Source: Pseudovirgaria hyperparasitica
Lineage: Eukaryota; Ascomycota; Dothideomycetes; Acrospermales; Acrospermaceae
Reading direction: 5' to 3'
Assembly: GCF_010093815.1 (NCBI RefSeq)
Contig: NW_022985550.1
Location: forward strand, 757,074 to 821,073
Length of the DNA: 64,000 nucleotides
Shown: piece after piece, positions 1 to 11,980 of the stretch
Numbering within the stretch: the first letter of the stretch is position 1
Layout: each line of letters starts with the position of its first letter
Translations under genes and position numbers: made by a program
Notes under the pieces: generated by a model
Told to the model about the DNA's origin: nothing
Database searches by the model: none
Seen by the model: only the letters and a program-made list of their open reading frames with translations

Positions 1-110
1 AGTGCAGAAGACGGTCAAGCTCAGGTCGACCAGAAACAGCAGCAGCGCAAGCTCGTTCATTGGTGGCGGCTGACACCATCCATTGATGAGCTTGGCGTTT
101 TTCGTTTTCA

Positions 111-372
111 CCTATGCATGTATAACGTATACCTCTCTATCTCTATTATAAAGTCTATATATTATAATATCTATATAGCTGTATAGGCTATAGTAAGGGA
201 ATTAAATCCATATACCTTTTTAGACTTTAAGCTCTTTAGTCTAGTCTATAATGAAAGAGCTAAATTCTTAGAAAAAAGAAAGAGTAGTGAGAATAGAAGA
301 TTAAGTTATGATGATAACATTAATTTATTATTATCGCTATACTCTAGTTATATCTATCATCTAAGCTCAGAT
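111..372. other. AT-rich island, possible RIP-altered relic
   Basis: About 260 bases are very AT-rich and full of TA dinucleotides and short tata or ctatag motifs. They switch abruptly to ordinary GC-balanced DNA on both sides. In Pezizomycotina such patches are usually repeats altered by repeat-induced point mutation. No coding remnant, terminal repeat or target-site duplication can be recognised, so the family is unknown. Confidence 0.45.
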
Positions 373-716
373 GTACAAGTCGCGAGGGATCGTCACGGCT
401 GTCAGGATACCCACGACGGCCCAGGCCGTCGACATATACCTGAACAATTAATAGCTCAGACTAATACCAAGCTCATAAGCCAACAAGCGCTCGGACTTGA
501 ACCACTGGTAATTACGACATCGCCACGCATCGTCTGTCGGTCAGCTCCAGAACATCGCATTCGACGACATGACATGACATGGCTCACCGCGCGTCTGCTC
601 TGCTCTGCTCAACTCACCATCCATCCAGCCCAGCACGATCCGCACGTCGACCACGGCCCGGGCCCGCACGCACAGTGGGATGATGAATGCAAGAGTGTTC
701 AAATGCCAGCCACTCG

Positions 717-747
<31 letters not shown>
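717..747. repeat. (CAAG)n microsatellite
   Basis: About seven to eight tandem copies of the tetranucleotide CAAG are followed by an ATGC-rich palindromic stretch. It is a simple repeat with no coding sense. Confidence 0.9.
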
Positions 748-750
<3 letters not shown>

Positions 751-820
751 CATGCATGCACGTAGATCGATCGGACGGGTACACACCAGCCGAGGAGGCG
801 AGCGCACACACAGACAGACC

Positions 821-910
821 CGAAACACCTACTACTTCTTGCTGTCTTTGTGTGTATGTGACGAAACGCCCACTTCTTGCTGTCTTTGTGTGTATGTGTG
901 TGTATGTGTA
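821..910. repeat. Tandem duplication of a ~39-base unit, ending in a TG run
   Basis: The unit starting cgaaac and ending tgtgtatgtg occurs twice in a row. The 27-base core at 834-860 recurs exactly at 872-898. The second copy runs into a TG/TATG microsatellite. The near identity suggests a recent local duplication. Confidence 0.85.
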
Positions 911-1192
911 TACGTATGAGAAGCTACTGGATCTATCTACTTCTACTTCTACCTCTACATCGACAAAGACATTTCACGAATAGACAAATAAACAAACCCA
1001 CACAAACACCCAACCCATGGCACTATACTATAATCCACCTCTCCATCCATCCATCCCTCTCCAAACGCATCAATAAACATATACCGCACAACCACAACCT
1101 CACACCAACCCCCCCTCTTCCCACCCACAATAACACCAACACGCTAAACCCCCAACACAAAGCAAGGAAAGGGCCCAACACAACGCAGCGGT

Positions 1193-1220
1193 GAGTGTGT
1201 GTGTGCGTGTGTGTGTGTGA
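1193..1220. repeat. (GT)n microsatellite
   Basis: A short GT dinucleotide run with one interruption. Confidence 0.85.
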
Positions 1221-2492
1221 AAAACAAGGCAAGAAAGCCGCCGAATCGAGCCATGTACGGATTGGCCCATGGACCTACTGTAGATCAGCGGTGTCAAAAG
1301 TCAAAGTGGCAGCGGAGTCGACTAATTACTGCGCGTGCGTTTGGGGGGCGGGAGGCGGGGCAATAGACGCAACATATCCAACGTGGGGGTTGTGGGATTT
1401 GAGTGAGTGAGGGGTTGGGTGAGGAGGGGTGAGTGAGTGGTGAGAGTGGTAAGAACCCAAGTATTGAAGTGAGGGGGGCATCAGTGGATAGCAGCATCGC
1501 ATCACATCATCCCACAGTCATGCCCGGACCAGGCTACTAGCTACCTATCTACCCTACCTACTACCTACCTAGCTAGGTACTCAGTACAAACAAAAGGAAG
1601 GAAAGGAAGGTTATCACGTATGAAGGAAGGAAGGAAGGAAGGTAAAGCAAGCGCAACGCTTTACCCAAGCGGGCAAGTGTATGCGGGCCTATTTTTTTTT
1701 TTCCTTCGTTGTTGGAATATTTCCGAATACTACATACAGTACATACATACTATTTGATACTACTTGATGTGTGGGCGTGGATCGCGATCGGGGTGGGTGT
1801 AGTTTGTATAGTGGGGTATAGATAGTTTAAGGTAGGGAGGGTAGAGAGAGAGGGCGATATAAGGCATATACTGGACTGTGGTATACATGCATAGAGGCCG
1901 CATCGATGCGTGCGTGCATGACGCGTGGATCCAAGGAGTGGAGTGGGAGTGGAGTCGGGAGTGGAGGGGTGGTAGGTGGGCAGATGACAGATGACAGATG
2001 TCAGGTAGCAAGCAAGACATTACATGTAATTAAGGCAGCGAGGAGGCATTACAGCAGAGAGATTAGAGAGATTAGAGAGAGAGAGTGTGTGTGGATCGGA
2101 GTGTGATAAAAGTATCATGTCTTCATTTCATTTCATTTCAAGCAGGAATAATGCGTGCGCGCAAACGCAGTGCTTGAGAGAGAGGCGCGTTGGGAAGGGG
2201 GTATCCGAAACTAAACTAAAAGGCCTTTCAATAAGCCCGAGGCCTTGAGACCAAAAAAGGAAGAGATGTAACTACATGACGCCTCACTCATGCGGCGAGG
2301 AGGCAGGATTCATCAGGATTTCATTAGAGTCCAGCATGGTACCGGGAAAGCAGATAAAGACGTAGACGCCCTCCACGCGCCAACGTGGGGTTGGGGGAAC
2401 GGAGATGCACCGCTAGGGAAATGCTATATTACTCCGAAGATGCGGTGAATGACATGAATAACGCCGGAATAAATGATGTTGGCTATGGTAAC

Positions 2493-2549
2493 GATGCCGA
2501 TGCCGATGCTGATGCTGATGCTGATGCTGATGCAGATGCCGATGATGAT
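2493..2549. repeat. (GATGCT/GATGCC)n hexanucleotide repeat
   Basis: Tandem GATGCY units would read as Asp-Ala or Ala-Ser runs depending on strand and frame. The surrounding frames do not look coding, so this is treated as a simple repeat. Confidence 0.85.
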
Positions 2550-2752
2550 ATGATGCGCAGTGCAAGTAGATTGCTATGCTGCAAGAGTAATAGGAGAAAT
2601 AAAATAGATAGATTGATGATGCGGGGGGAATAGCGACAAGGCGGAGGAGGCGGAAGAGGCGGAGAAGGCGGCGAGGAGAGGCGAGAGTGATTTGAGTGAT
2701 ATGAGGCGTGTGACTTGAGAGAGGGAGTAGCACTGCTTCGCCACGGGAAATT

Positions 2753-2822
2753 GTCAGGCATCAGGCATTAAATGGGCATCAGGCGTCGAGTGTCAGGCGT
2801 CGAGTGTCAGGCGTCAGGCAGG
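2753..2822. repeat. TCAGGC-based tandem repeat
   Basis: Units of TCAGGC(A/G), some extended by gtcgagtg, are repeated in tandem about seven times. The array is imperfect with no visible coding function. Confidence 0.8.
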
Positions 2823-3616
2823 CGCGTGTAGAGCAACCAGCAAGAAGACAGCTGCGAATGCGGCGTAGATCGGGCATTGTCGGGGGGCGATGTCGGGGTC
2901 GGGTTGCGGGTGAAGTCGGCGAGCTCGCGTATAGCTAAGCTAGGTAGGAAGGTCCAGTAGAGTGAGTGGGATGTATGTATGTGTGTGGGTGGATGGACTG
3001 GCGGTGGGCAGGCAAGCCGAGTGAGTGAGGGGTAAACAGTGGCAGCTCAGAAACATGGAACCCTTTGTTTCGGCTTCCAAAGCACATGCAGCTGTCACAA
3101 GCATCCAATACTTGCGAGCCTGTGTTGCTTTGTTGCTGAACGAAAATGCCATCCTCGTTGGGTCCCGCGTCGCGTGTTGGCGTCGTATCGCGCGCGGCCA
3201 TTCTCGCCGTACGGAGGGTAAGACTTTCTGGTTGCGGCTCTCTGGCTCCCTGGAACGACTAAACGCCGATGTTGGCCGCTGCTTGTCTTGTAATTGCGGT
3301 GAGCAGGCCGCGTTCTGATTGATGGAGATGCAGGATGAGGTGAGCGGTCAGGATGGTTCATGTCCACGTAAGGTCAGATAGCTGTGCAACACCACCCACC
3401 CACACACACACTGCACACTCTACCGTGCAGGCTGTTGCTGGCTGCCGTATTCGCGTTTGCCGTCCATCCAGATGCGGCAGTTGTGTGTTGTCGTGTAGCA
3501 TGTTGTTGTTTAGTTGTCGGATAATGTCTGTGTTGTCCATCTACGCCGAGTTCACCGAAGTTGTGACTCAACATCCATGCGTTGGTCGAGCCTTCCACGT
3601 CCCACATGTCTGCGCC

Positions 3617-4063
3617 TCATTCCGGTGCCTCAGGCGACTCTGAGATGGGAGTCATCGGCTTCGAGCTGCGACGAACCTTGGTCTTGGTGCTGGATCGCCT
3701 CTTCTTCTTGGTCTTCTCTGCTGATGCGTACAGTGGCAATAGTGGAAATGCTTGGGCCGTGGTAACGTCTCTTGGTGGTGCTGGCGCCTCGCTGAGGAAG
3801 GGTGTTTCGTCGTCGAATCCAAAGAGATCCTCGTCACTGATGAATGAGCTGGGTGCACTACTCCGGAAAGATCCTGGAGCATTGCCTAGAGATTCGCTTT
3901 GTGGCCAGCTGGGGTATGCGCATGCTGAGGTCCGTCGTGATAGTGGTGATCCAAATGTTCCGGATTGTGGTATGCTCACAAATGAGCTCGTAGGCGAGGA
4001 CTGCATCCTGCCTATCGATATAGGTTGTGAAGGTGATGTTCCAGGTGAAGATTCGAAGTGCAT
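3617..4063 (-). CDS. Small Ser/Pro-rich protein, function unknown
   Basis: Single-exon frame of 148 residues from the ATG at 4063. The same frame stays open upstream to 4201, but the segment before this Met does not look conserved in style, so I prefer the inner start. The protein is Ser/Pro-rich. It has a central acidic patch with FISDEDLFGF (about residues 74-83), a Pro/Ala segment, and near the C terminus a basic KTKKKRRSSTKTKVRRSS stretch that could be a nuclear localisation signal. I recall similar short Ser-rich proteins with a DLFG-like acidic patch as conserved hypotheticals in filamentous ascomycetes, but I know no function. It has no signal peptide or membrane segment and stands alone, with gene-free DNA on both sides. 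Confidence 0.6.
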   Translation of the reverse strand: MHFESSPGTSPSQPISIGRMQSSPTSSFVSIPQSGTFGSPLSRRTSACAYPSWPQSESLGNAPGSFRSSAPSSFISDEDLFGFDDETPFLSEAPAPPRDVTTAQAFPLLPLYASAEKTKKKRRSSTKTKVRRSSKPMTPISESPEAPE

Positions 4064-7000
4064 GTTGTGAGTATGGATTGTGATGTTGACTTGTCCTGGA
4101 CGCGTCAAGGCGTGGGTGAGTGCTGTTATGTATAGAAACGCGTGTGGCGGTACGCCAAGGGTAGCGGATCGGGATATTTCGGTGTTGGAGTAGGGCGTCA
4201 AGTGTGCAAATGGCGCCGCGGCTGTAGCAATCTAACACACCCTAACAAATTTCCTCTAGACGAGTTCGATGTGTTGTTTGTGTGTGTATGTGTATATGTG
4301 TGAGAAGAGATTTGACAAGAATCCGAGGTGGGTCAGGCTGTCTGTTATTATATGAAGAGTCGGTACCCCCGTTGTTGGGTCTCAGTCAGACAGCGACATG
4401 CGAACTCTAAATATGATCATCTGGGGGTCTGGGAGTCCGCGTGGGGAGGGGGGTGCAGAGAAGAGTCCGTTCGCAAAATAAAGGAAATAAAGGGGAGGGG
4501 GGGGGATGGGAGTGAGCAAAGGCGCCCTGGCTCTGGCCCTGTTGGAACGCGACACGGAGTCACAGAAGAACGAAAACCTTCTTTGTGCGGACGTGAACGT
4601 GAATGGACCTTGCATCCTTCTCAGCACAAAGACTCAAAGCCAGCCAGGGTGTCTTTTCTCCTCCCTCTTTGCCTGCAACATTCCCGGAACTTCCTGCTGC
4701 TTTTTTTTTGCGCCCTTGTAGAATGTTTGGCCTTGGTTGCTTTGTTGCTTGCCTGTCATCACTGTTTGTTGACTGGCGGTGACTCAGGCTTTGCTCACCT
4801 TTTCTCACCGCCGCCGTATGGGCAGCGTGATAGGTCAGATCGCTGACCGAGTTTTACACTCCTTCGCTGCACTCTGCACCACTCCCGCCCTGCCGCGACC
4901 GCCCCGTCACTGGCTTCCGCCATCCATCACTCGGCCTTGCATTCCCTTTCCCCGTGAATCCTGTTTATTGTCGATCTACTCAATCTACTCCGTCCAAGTA
5001 AAAGTAATCGACTCGCTACGAGCCCTCGCCTCAGACACTTTCGCCCCAGGACTCAGCTTGTGCGCCTCGATACTTGGAGAAACGTATCAGATTACAGAAC
5101 ACATTCTTTGCACTCTTGATTATGTCCCGGTTTGTGAGACTTGCAGCTCTCTGACTTGATAGCCACGGGGTAGCCACGGGGACGCCACGGTGACATGCCA
5201 TGCCACATCCACCAACCACCACAGTCACCATACCGCCCGAGACAAGACCTCCTTGTCCCAGAGGCTAGAGCAGCCACCAACGCCTGGAGGTGACACCCGT
5301 GGGGGAGCGGTGCTGGCGCCGTTGTTGCGGAATGTCTCTTTGCCTTGCTTTGATGCCGAATGACGGACTGGCTTTGCCACGGGTTCTCGACTTGTGATGA
5401 GGCCTGAATCCATGGTACAGTAGACGGCCACGACTTTGATCCCATAAACAATGCCCCTTCACATGAGTACAACCTATGATCATAATTACACATGCACTAC
5501 TCTCACAATCCCCAGAAAGCCTGGTACCCTTGATCTTGACGCCTGAACTGCGCCGCCATGGCGGAACTCGAGCCATCGATCCCGCTGACACATGCAGTGA
5601 TCGCCGCTCCGCGCCCGTTACGGTAAGGCGGGGTTAATTATAGGCCTTACACCCAGGCTGACTGACTTTGACGGATTATGCTTGCAAACTGTGCATACAC
5701 TTCGACTTATGAAAAGGCTGTCGCTGTAAATAACTTTTGCCTGATGTCTATCTTTGGCAGGTCAAACGAAGGGACGTGTGGCAGTCAAAACTGTCTTTCT
5801 CTTGTCTTCATATCTGGCTGGACACACATGTCATCCCGACAGCGACTACAGTACTAGCTGGAGCGGTGTGCCCGGCCGTCAGGAGTCCAGGTTGCGGGTA
5901 ATAAAGCACCCCATGCGGGGATACTTCTTCCATAGCCAGAATTGGTAGACCGAGGAAGTATCCCCAGGCTTAAACGTCTTTTTGTCCCCACGCCACAGGC
6001 ATAGGGGAACTCGGCTGTCGTACAATGCTCCACCGACCATCTCCCTCGGTGGCAGAGACACCAGTAGGCGATCTTAGCGTTTGCCTCGGATGGCTTCCCG
6101 CCCTGCATTTTGGAAAACAGACAGGACAGGGTCTTCACGTTCTGTCTCCCCTACCAACTCTCGCCGTTTTTCCTCTTTCGGTGAAGTCTATACCAGATAT
6201 GGGAATCACACCCAATCACTGCTCCATCGGGAAGGCCCATCAAGTACAGGTATATGCGATCCGGAGTGGAGTTCACAAGCCTTGCCCCTGCATATGAAAG
6301 AGAAGAAAAAAAGATTATTGCCTACCCTTGACTTGGAATTACGTCCAAAACTCACGGACTTTGTGGTGTTCCTGCAGACAGATTGCAGAGCTTATTTCGC
6401 GGATGCGGATAGAGAGCACCGGACGCCTCGCGATTTCTTTTTCTCCGAGTGCTAACTGAGACCGCGTCGTGTGAAAAAGTATCGGTGTCGACGACTCTGC
6501 GACAGCTTGTTCGATCCGATCTCCGTCGCGGATGCTCCTCCCTGGGCCGATGCGTTTCGAGGGCAGAAGTCTACGAGTCGTGCTGACATACATCGCGCGC
6601 CCCGTCTCGTTTCACCTTCGGAGGATAATTTCGGCTAAAAGGTCGTGGGGTGGTGCTAGGTGCCTGGTCTTCAAGAAGAACCACCAATAACTGGGCGCTA
6701 ATTACCCATTGAACTTAGAAGGTTTTTCATTAAACCTCCACCTCTCGGGATTGCGATGCGGCTGTGGAATCAAGTGTCTTCTAGAACTGTATTAGAACTC
6801 TCTACCTTCAGTCTGTACGAAACCGGCTAGCAAATCCACCACCGTTATGGACGTTGTCGCGACAGACCAGCCCTACAATACTTCCAAGACCACCTAGAGG
6901 GCATGAATGGGCCTGTCTACTTCACTCCAAGTCGGCATTATCACGCCGCAACAACTCTGGAGACTATGATGTTGGTTTTATGTCAAGTTGATAGGTTGGC

Positions 7001-7846
7001 TTGGCTCGCCGCAAAGAAGTCCGCGTTATGTCGGAGTCGTGTTGCAGTCCCAAATGGTTGTATTCGACGTCATCATCATGGGTTCGTACACTGCGCGTAC
7101 CTCCTCCTGGAAATCTGTGACGCAACCTGACTCCGCTCTTCTACATCAATTCGGCCCGCCATCCCCAAACCTCGCGAGCGAAGTTCACCTGTGAGGCGAT
7201 AATCATGAGGACCACGGTAAGAGGAGATTTATTATTATTATTGACGTAGCCTGTTCGTAAATTCTAAGGGCTGCCCCCTGAGGTCAACCTGTACTATGCA
7301 GTCTAGTCTGTCCGCAGTTTGTGCGCAGTCTTATTTCTCGAACGAGTGCGCCACACCTAATTGCTGGGTAGTATGTGGTAGAAATGTCTGAAAGGTATTT
7401 TACCACAGAAACAAGGCTTCGCATGCGTCGCAGGATCTTGGGCACCTTTAGAATTTGCATACCGTTCTTCTCTGAAATGTATTTTTAGCGGTCGTAAGCG
7501 TGAACGTTCCAACACGTGGTGGCGCTCGTCGTGCAGCTTATAATAACGATCCAACTGGCAACACCAGCATTCGATTCGACCACGCATACCTCTATCCTCT
7601 TGATAAGCTTACCAAGTGAACACGCATAAATCCCACGTATGTTTCACACGTGGAATGATCCAAAGTCGGGAAATGAGTTCATGCTTCACGTTAATTATCG
7701 TTCCAGCGCTCGGACTCCAGTATACTCCTGCGACCCAGCCCCAAGGCGTGTGAGCCGTACCGTCTGGTCCAAGTTTAATGTGTCAGTTCATAACGTCATG
7801 AGTGTTGTATGCGTGTCATGACGTGTCTGGAGAATATGACAAAGTT
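4064..7846. other. Intergenic, 3.8 kb, no gene recognised
   Basis: Many frames of 60-170 codons are present on both strands, but none shows a family motif, codon bias or splice-consistent extension. One imperfect hairpin is listed separately at 5917-5965. Confidence 0.55.
5917..5965. repeat. Imperfect inverted repeat
   Basis: The arm ggggatacttcttcc at 5917-5931 is matched by ggaagtatcccc at 5954-5965, with a 22-base loop. The pairing is 12 bp with a three-base bulge. It lies far from any gene. Confidence 0.6.
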
Positions 7847-9247
7847 TCAGTCATGGCTGATGGAAGGATTCCAGTATCCTTCCCAATTGAACTTCAGAAC
7901 TTCGTTGCCAAATGACCACCAACCAGCGACGAGATGCCGAGCGAAGAGTTCCAAGGCAGCATAGTTCTCTGATTTCCCTGGTGGCAGCAGAGCCTCGATG
8001 ATCGACTTCAGGCAAGGTTTCCGCGAGTGAAGGTCTGGTACACCAGCAATGACTCTTCTTGTCACCTCATGTCCGCGTTGGACGGGGACTGGGCTTGACG
8101 GCGCTGGTGAAGCTTGGCCGATGAGAAGAACCTCGTACGGCTTCTTCATGACGCTGTTGAGATCAAAGACTGGCTCCCCAGTCGTAGTTGTTTTGATCCA
8201 GATCCATTCCTCTTTAAAGTCAAGATTCAGTCGTTCAAATAGACCACCAGCCCCCGTCACTACATGACGGACAGCAGCCTTGTTGGTGATCCATATAGCA
8301 ACAATACCTTCTGGTGCGATGATCGTGTCGAGATCCATACTAAGAAGCTTACGCTTAACGCCCTTCACTGAAGGCTCTACAGAATAAGATTGCCTCCTCT
8401 TTGCGGAACGATTTGGCCAAGGTGGATCAATGATTATGAGCTCAAACTGCCGGGCAAGATCATATTGCTGACCGAGGAATCGAATCGAGTCGCGAAGGCT
8501 ATCTGGTTTATTGAAATCATCTAGCATCAGCTTTGACAATGGAGGGATCCGAAACTTGAAGACTGGATCAGGCGATCCGCTCGAACCTGCGTGATCTCTT
8601 AACGTGAGCTGGATCGGAATCTTCTTGTCATTGAATAATGGAGACTCCCATGGCTCTTCAGCAATCATCGGAGAAGTCGCACGGTTTCTGCCTCGGTGTA
8701 AGACCATGGTCTCCATCGTAGGAGGAAAACCCATATGTTGCGTATTGCTGAATGCACACAGGCTGGACAGGAAGTCATCAACGGCATCACTACGGTACTG
8801 GCGTGGCTGATATGCGCCTGGTTTGAGGCAATTTCGGGATGCTGTATCTTCGTCGTGATCAGGAGTGTTTCCCATTGTTATCTCAGGACCAGCAGAGGTA
8901 GCTCTTGAGACCGGCTGGGTTGACGGAGATGATCTCCTTGGCAAACACCAAGCGCCTTCTACATGGTCTTTAATGTCCTGAAGAGCGTTCTTGATACAAG
9001 CCTTGTATATTTTGTGTATTTCCACATCGAAAGCAGTACCTTGCATCTGCGTTATCGCCTTGGCAGTTTTAGGCTCGTTTTTAATGATATACGGCGTCTC
9101 TAATGGCGCGCATGAGAGCACTGAATCAATTGCTGGGCAAGTGTTTGATCCTTGTGCCGAAGATATAGAGCCCGGTATGTCGATAAGAAAAACATTGAGC
9201 TCAGAGCTACGATATATGATGGGATCTGAAGACTTTGAGAGAGACAT
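7847..9247 (-). CDS. METTL4-like MT-A70 adenine-N6 methyltransferase
   Basis: Intronless, 466 residues. The C-terminal half is an MT-A70 fold. The catalytic DPPW sits in the context IIIDPPWPNRS (about residue 270), followed by an IWITNK strand, the KEEWIWIKTTTTGEPV segment, and the RKPCLKSIIE / ELFARHLVAGWWSFGNEVLKF end that is characteristic of the METTL4 branch rather than METTL3 or IME4. METTL4 enzymes transfer a methyl group from S-adenosylmethionine to adenine N6 in DNA (disputed) or in U2 snRNA. The N-terminal third has no recognised domain. The start is the first Met of the frame. It is divergent from the LEU5-type carrier and shares its upstream region. The family is certain; the substrate is not. 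Confidence 0.9.
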   Translation of the reverse strand: MSLSKSSDPIIYRSSELNVFLIDIPGSISSAQGSNTCPAIDSVLSCAPLETPYIIKNEPKTAKAITQMQGTAFDVEIHKIYKACIKNALQDIKDHVEGAWCLPRRSSPSTQPVSRATSAGPEITMGNTPDHDEDTASRNCLKPGAYQPRQYRSDAVDDFLSSLCAFSNTQHMGFPPTMETMVLHRGRNRATSPMIAEEPWESPLFNDKKIPIQLTLRDHAGSSGSPDPVFKFRIPPLSKLMLDDFNKPDSLRDSIRFLGQQYDLARQFELIIIDPPWPNRSAKRRQSYSVEPSVKGVKRKLLSMDLDTIIAPEGIVAIWITNKAAVRHVVTGAGGLFERLNLDFKEEWIWIKTTTTGEPVFDLNSVMKKPYEVLLIGQASPAPSSPVPVQRGHEVTRRVIAGVPDLHSRKPCLKSIIEALLPPGKSENYAALELFARHLVAGWWSFGNEVLKFNWEGYWNPSISHD

Positions 9248-9719
9248 TGAGAAAGAGTGGCTGCAGTGAGTGACGACGTGAAGAAGGAAATCTCGGCTCG
9301 TACTTAATCTCTGTGTCTCGTGCTCATTTTCAGTGGCTTGAAAAGGTCAGGAAAGGGTATATGTTTTATTCTTGATACTTTTGTACGTGCTCATAAGATT
9401 CCTGGAGAATGGCGATCCCACGCGTACGCCACGGTTACCTATCTGCCTAACTGCTATAGGTGCACGGACCTTATATCTCGGCAGAGCACCTAGGTAAGGT
9501 GACGTTAAGCCGACTTACCTGCCGGGCTTGCTTTGCCCGCAACACATCTTCCACAGACACATTCGGGTTAACTTCTCCAGTTCGCAAAGTTCTTTTGCGT
9601 ACAATCTGCATACATGCGCAGGTAATACCTCCGCGCACCTTTCTTGTCGTTCTGGGATGCCCTCGAGCCTCCTCGGCAGCCATGCCTCATCCACACAGAA
9701 CGACTTACCACTGCAAACG
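9248..9719. promoter_or_regulatory. Divergent upstream region, METTL4-like / LEU5-type genes
   Basis: The 472 bases between the two divergent start codons must contain both promoters. No clear TATA box or other named site stands out. An alternative in-frame start of the carrier lies at 9657. Confidence 0.5.
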
Positions 9720-10919
9720 ATGACCCCCGCGAACTCAAATCGACCGCACCGAGACCCGCCATTGTGCCCGACAGACGAAGACTCGATCATCCCTAAGAAA
9801 GAAGACCGCAGCGAGGTCAGATATGTGAATAGACGGAGCAACGAGTATATCATCAAGAGTGGCATCGCTGGTGGTCTCGCGGGATGCGCCGTACGTCAAC
9901 AGCACTGAAGAACTCCAGTCAGGATAACTAACTGTTCGTTCCAGGCAAAGACAATGGTCGGTCCACTCGATCGTGTTAAGATACTGTTCCAAGCATCGAA
10001 CCCACATTTCGCAAAATATACAGGATCATGGTCAGGTGTCGCCATAGCTGTGCGAGATATATACAAGCAGGATGGTTCCCGTGGGCTGTTCAAAGGACAT
10101 TCCGCTACTCTTCTCCGAATATTCCCATACGCAGGCATAAAATTTCTTTCATACGAGCAAATCCGGAACATCTTCATACCCAATAAGGACTACGAGACTC
10201 CGGGACGACGCTTTTTGTCTGGATCCCTTGCGGGCTGCATATCAGTCTTCTTCACATATCCTTTGGAGGTTATTCGTGTACGTCTAGCGTTCGAAACGCG
10301 GAGGGAGGGCCGAAGCACTTTGACCTCCATATGCAGGAAGATCTATAACGAACATCCTCCACCCACAGGCCCACAACAGATTAAACTAAACGCTACAAAG
10401 CCGGTATCGTCAACCATATCAGCCACCTCCGCTACTATACAACAAGTCACTCCTCACTCAGGTATTGCAAACTTCTTCCGAGGCTTTACGCCAACTATGG
10501 TAGGAATGTTGCCATACGCTGGCTCGTCCTTCCTCGCTCACGATACCGTTTCCGATTTCTTTCGCGCACCTGCTATTGCCGAATGGACAACGTTGGAGGA
10601 AACAAGGGGTGGATCTTCTGACCGTTACAAACCTTCACAGCTCACCTGGTGGGCCGAGTTGATGTCTGGGGCATTAGCAGGGTTGACCTCTCAGACGGTT
10701 TCATACCCATTTGAAGTCGTACGTCGGCGCATGCAAGTAGGCGGCGTTGTAGGGGACGGACATCGGCTAGGAATGGCCGAAATAGGACGCAGAATATGGA
10801 TGGAGAGAGGATGGAGAGGTTTCTTTGTGGGACTGGGGATTGGTTATATCAAAGTGATACCCATGACAGCAACAAGTTTTTACGTATATGAAAGAGGTAA
10901 GTATTATATGGGCATCTAG
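9720..10919 (+). CDS. LEU5: Mitochondrial carrier, LEU5 / coenzyme A transporter type
   Basis: Two exons, 9720-9890 and 9945-10919, joined across a 54-nt GTACGT..CAG intron, give 381 residues. The protein has three mitochondrial-carrier repeats, with signature prolines and charges in PLDRVKILFQ, PLEVIRVRLAF and PFEVVRRRMQVG. The opening NEYIIKSGIAGGLAGCAAKT and the RGLFKGHSATLLRIFPYAGI segment are typical of the yeast Leu5 / SLC25A42 group, inner-membrane proteins needed for coenzyme A accumulation in the matrix. The exon join falls inside the first helix and restores AGCAAKTMVGPLDRV. An upstream in-frame ATG at 9657 would add 21 residues; I chose 9720 because it has A at -3 and gives a more usual N-terminal length. 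The middle matrix loop is long and Thr/Ser-rich (about residues 190-225). Confidence 0.92.
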
Positions 10920-11980
10920 ACCTGTATATGATTACAATGCCGCGAGGTATCACAGCATCGGCGTTGGCTGGGCATAGTTGGCTGGCGTTCATTTCAAGAC
11001 AATCAATATAACATATAGAGTAGCAGGTAGGACCTTATATCCGAAGTCAGTATCATCGCGAACAGCTCGTATTTGATCAGGCACTAACAAGCCACGATCA
11101 AATCGCATCAAGAGACCTTGAAAACCTAGATTCCTCAGATATTCTCCATAGTTGTGTCTTGTTGTACTGTGCGTGCGCACAACGAGTGCATGACTCGTAG
11201 CTCTGGAAATTCTAGACCGTGGGAGATTCTCACCAGTATTTTTGTCTGACGCTCAGCCACGCTCCCATTTGTGCCTCCAATGAACACAGATCTAACACTC
11301 ATTGCCCCTACTGGCCTCATATACACTCTAGCAACGTTAGAGGAATCCTTTGGTCCAAGTCGCCTCAGCTGTACTATGTACCTGTTGCTGTTCTTTGGAC
11401 TTCTAATCTAGCTGACCTACAGCAAGGCAAACATGCGGTTTATGTCTCTTCGACACTAGGACATGAGTGGTCTTCGTACGCATGGCTGTAGTGAATGTAG
11501 AACCAACTCGACAGGTATACGAAGTGGAATGAAGGCACATGTGCACACATCGAAAGTCACAACAAGATCGACTCTATAAGCACTTAGTGCATCCAAGTAT
11601 TTCATCCATCCTTTGTTAAGCTTGTGGGCAACTTAGCCTCCCGTTCTATGTAAAGACCGCGCTAATGGGTCTAGAGATTGTTGGTCGGCGAGCTTCTAAA
11701 TCCCTTGATTCGCTGTCTACCCGCACGTTCTTCGCGAACTCTATAAACAAGTGGCTAACTCAATTGGGTAAATCACTATGATTGCTCTACGTCTCATCGC
11801 CGACCTCTCTACATGTCAGGGATCTCGCTTAAATAACAGCCATCATACCAAGATGCGCTCTTTGACTCGTTCCTTCCATCATCCTTTAATGCGGTGATTC
11901 TGTTCTTTCAATTCTTTCCCACAACATCCCTTCCACATCCACTTTATCAACTGCAATATCACATTTTCGTGCCTACAAGG
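10920..11980. other. Intergenic, about 1.06 kb
   Basis: Nothing coding is recognised. The last 100 bases before the ABC transporter are pyrimidine-rich, as is usual for fungal leaders. Confidence 0.6.

Larger units (their letters stand above)
1..3616. other. Gene-poor left end with microsatellites
   Basis: I see no convincing gene here. Open frames of 60-106 codons exist on both strands but they are translations of simple repeats (for example Ser-Lys-Gln or Asp-Ala runs). The stretch holds an AT-rich island, a duplicated 40-base unit and several microsatellites, listed separately. At the very edge, the minus strand from 60 down to 1 reads an ATG in good context followed by 20 open, mostly hydrophobic codons. 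This could be the start of a gene lying outside the window, but it is too short to call. Confidence 0.6.

Noticed and set aside
485-520. tRNA T-loop-like sequence (ggttcaagtcc on the minus strand)
   Set aside because: Stem pairing fails and there is no cloverleaf around it.
4328-4846. 172-codon plus-strand frame
   Set aside because: Crosses a purine-rich low-complexity part and has no recognisable domain; frames on the opposite strand are equally long.
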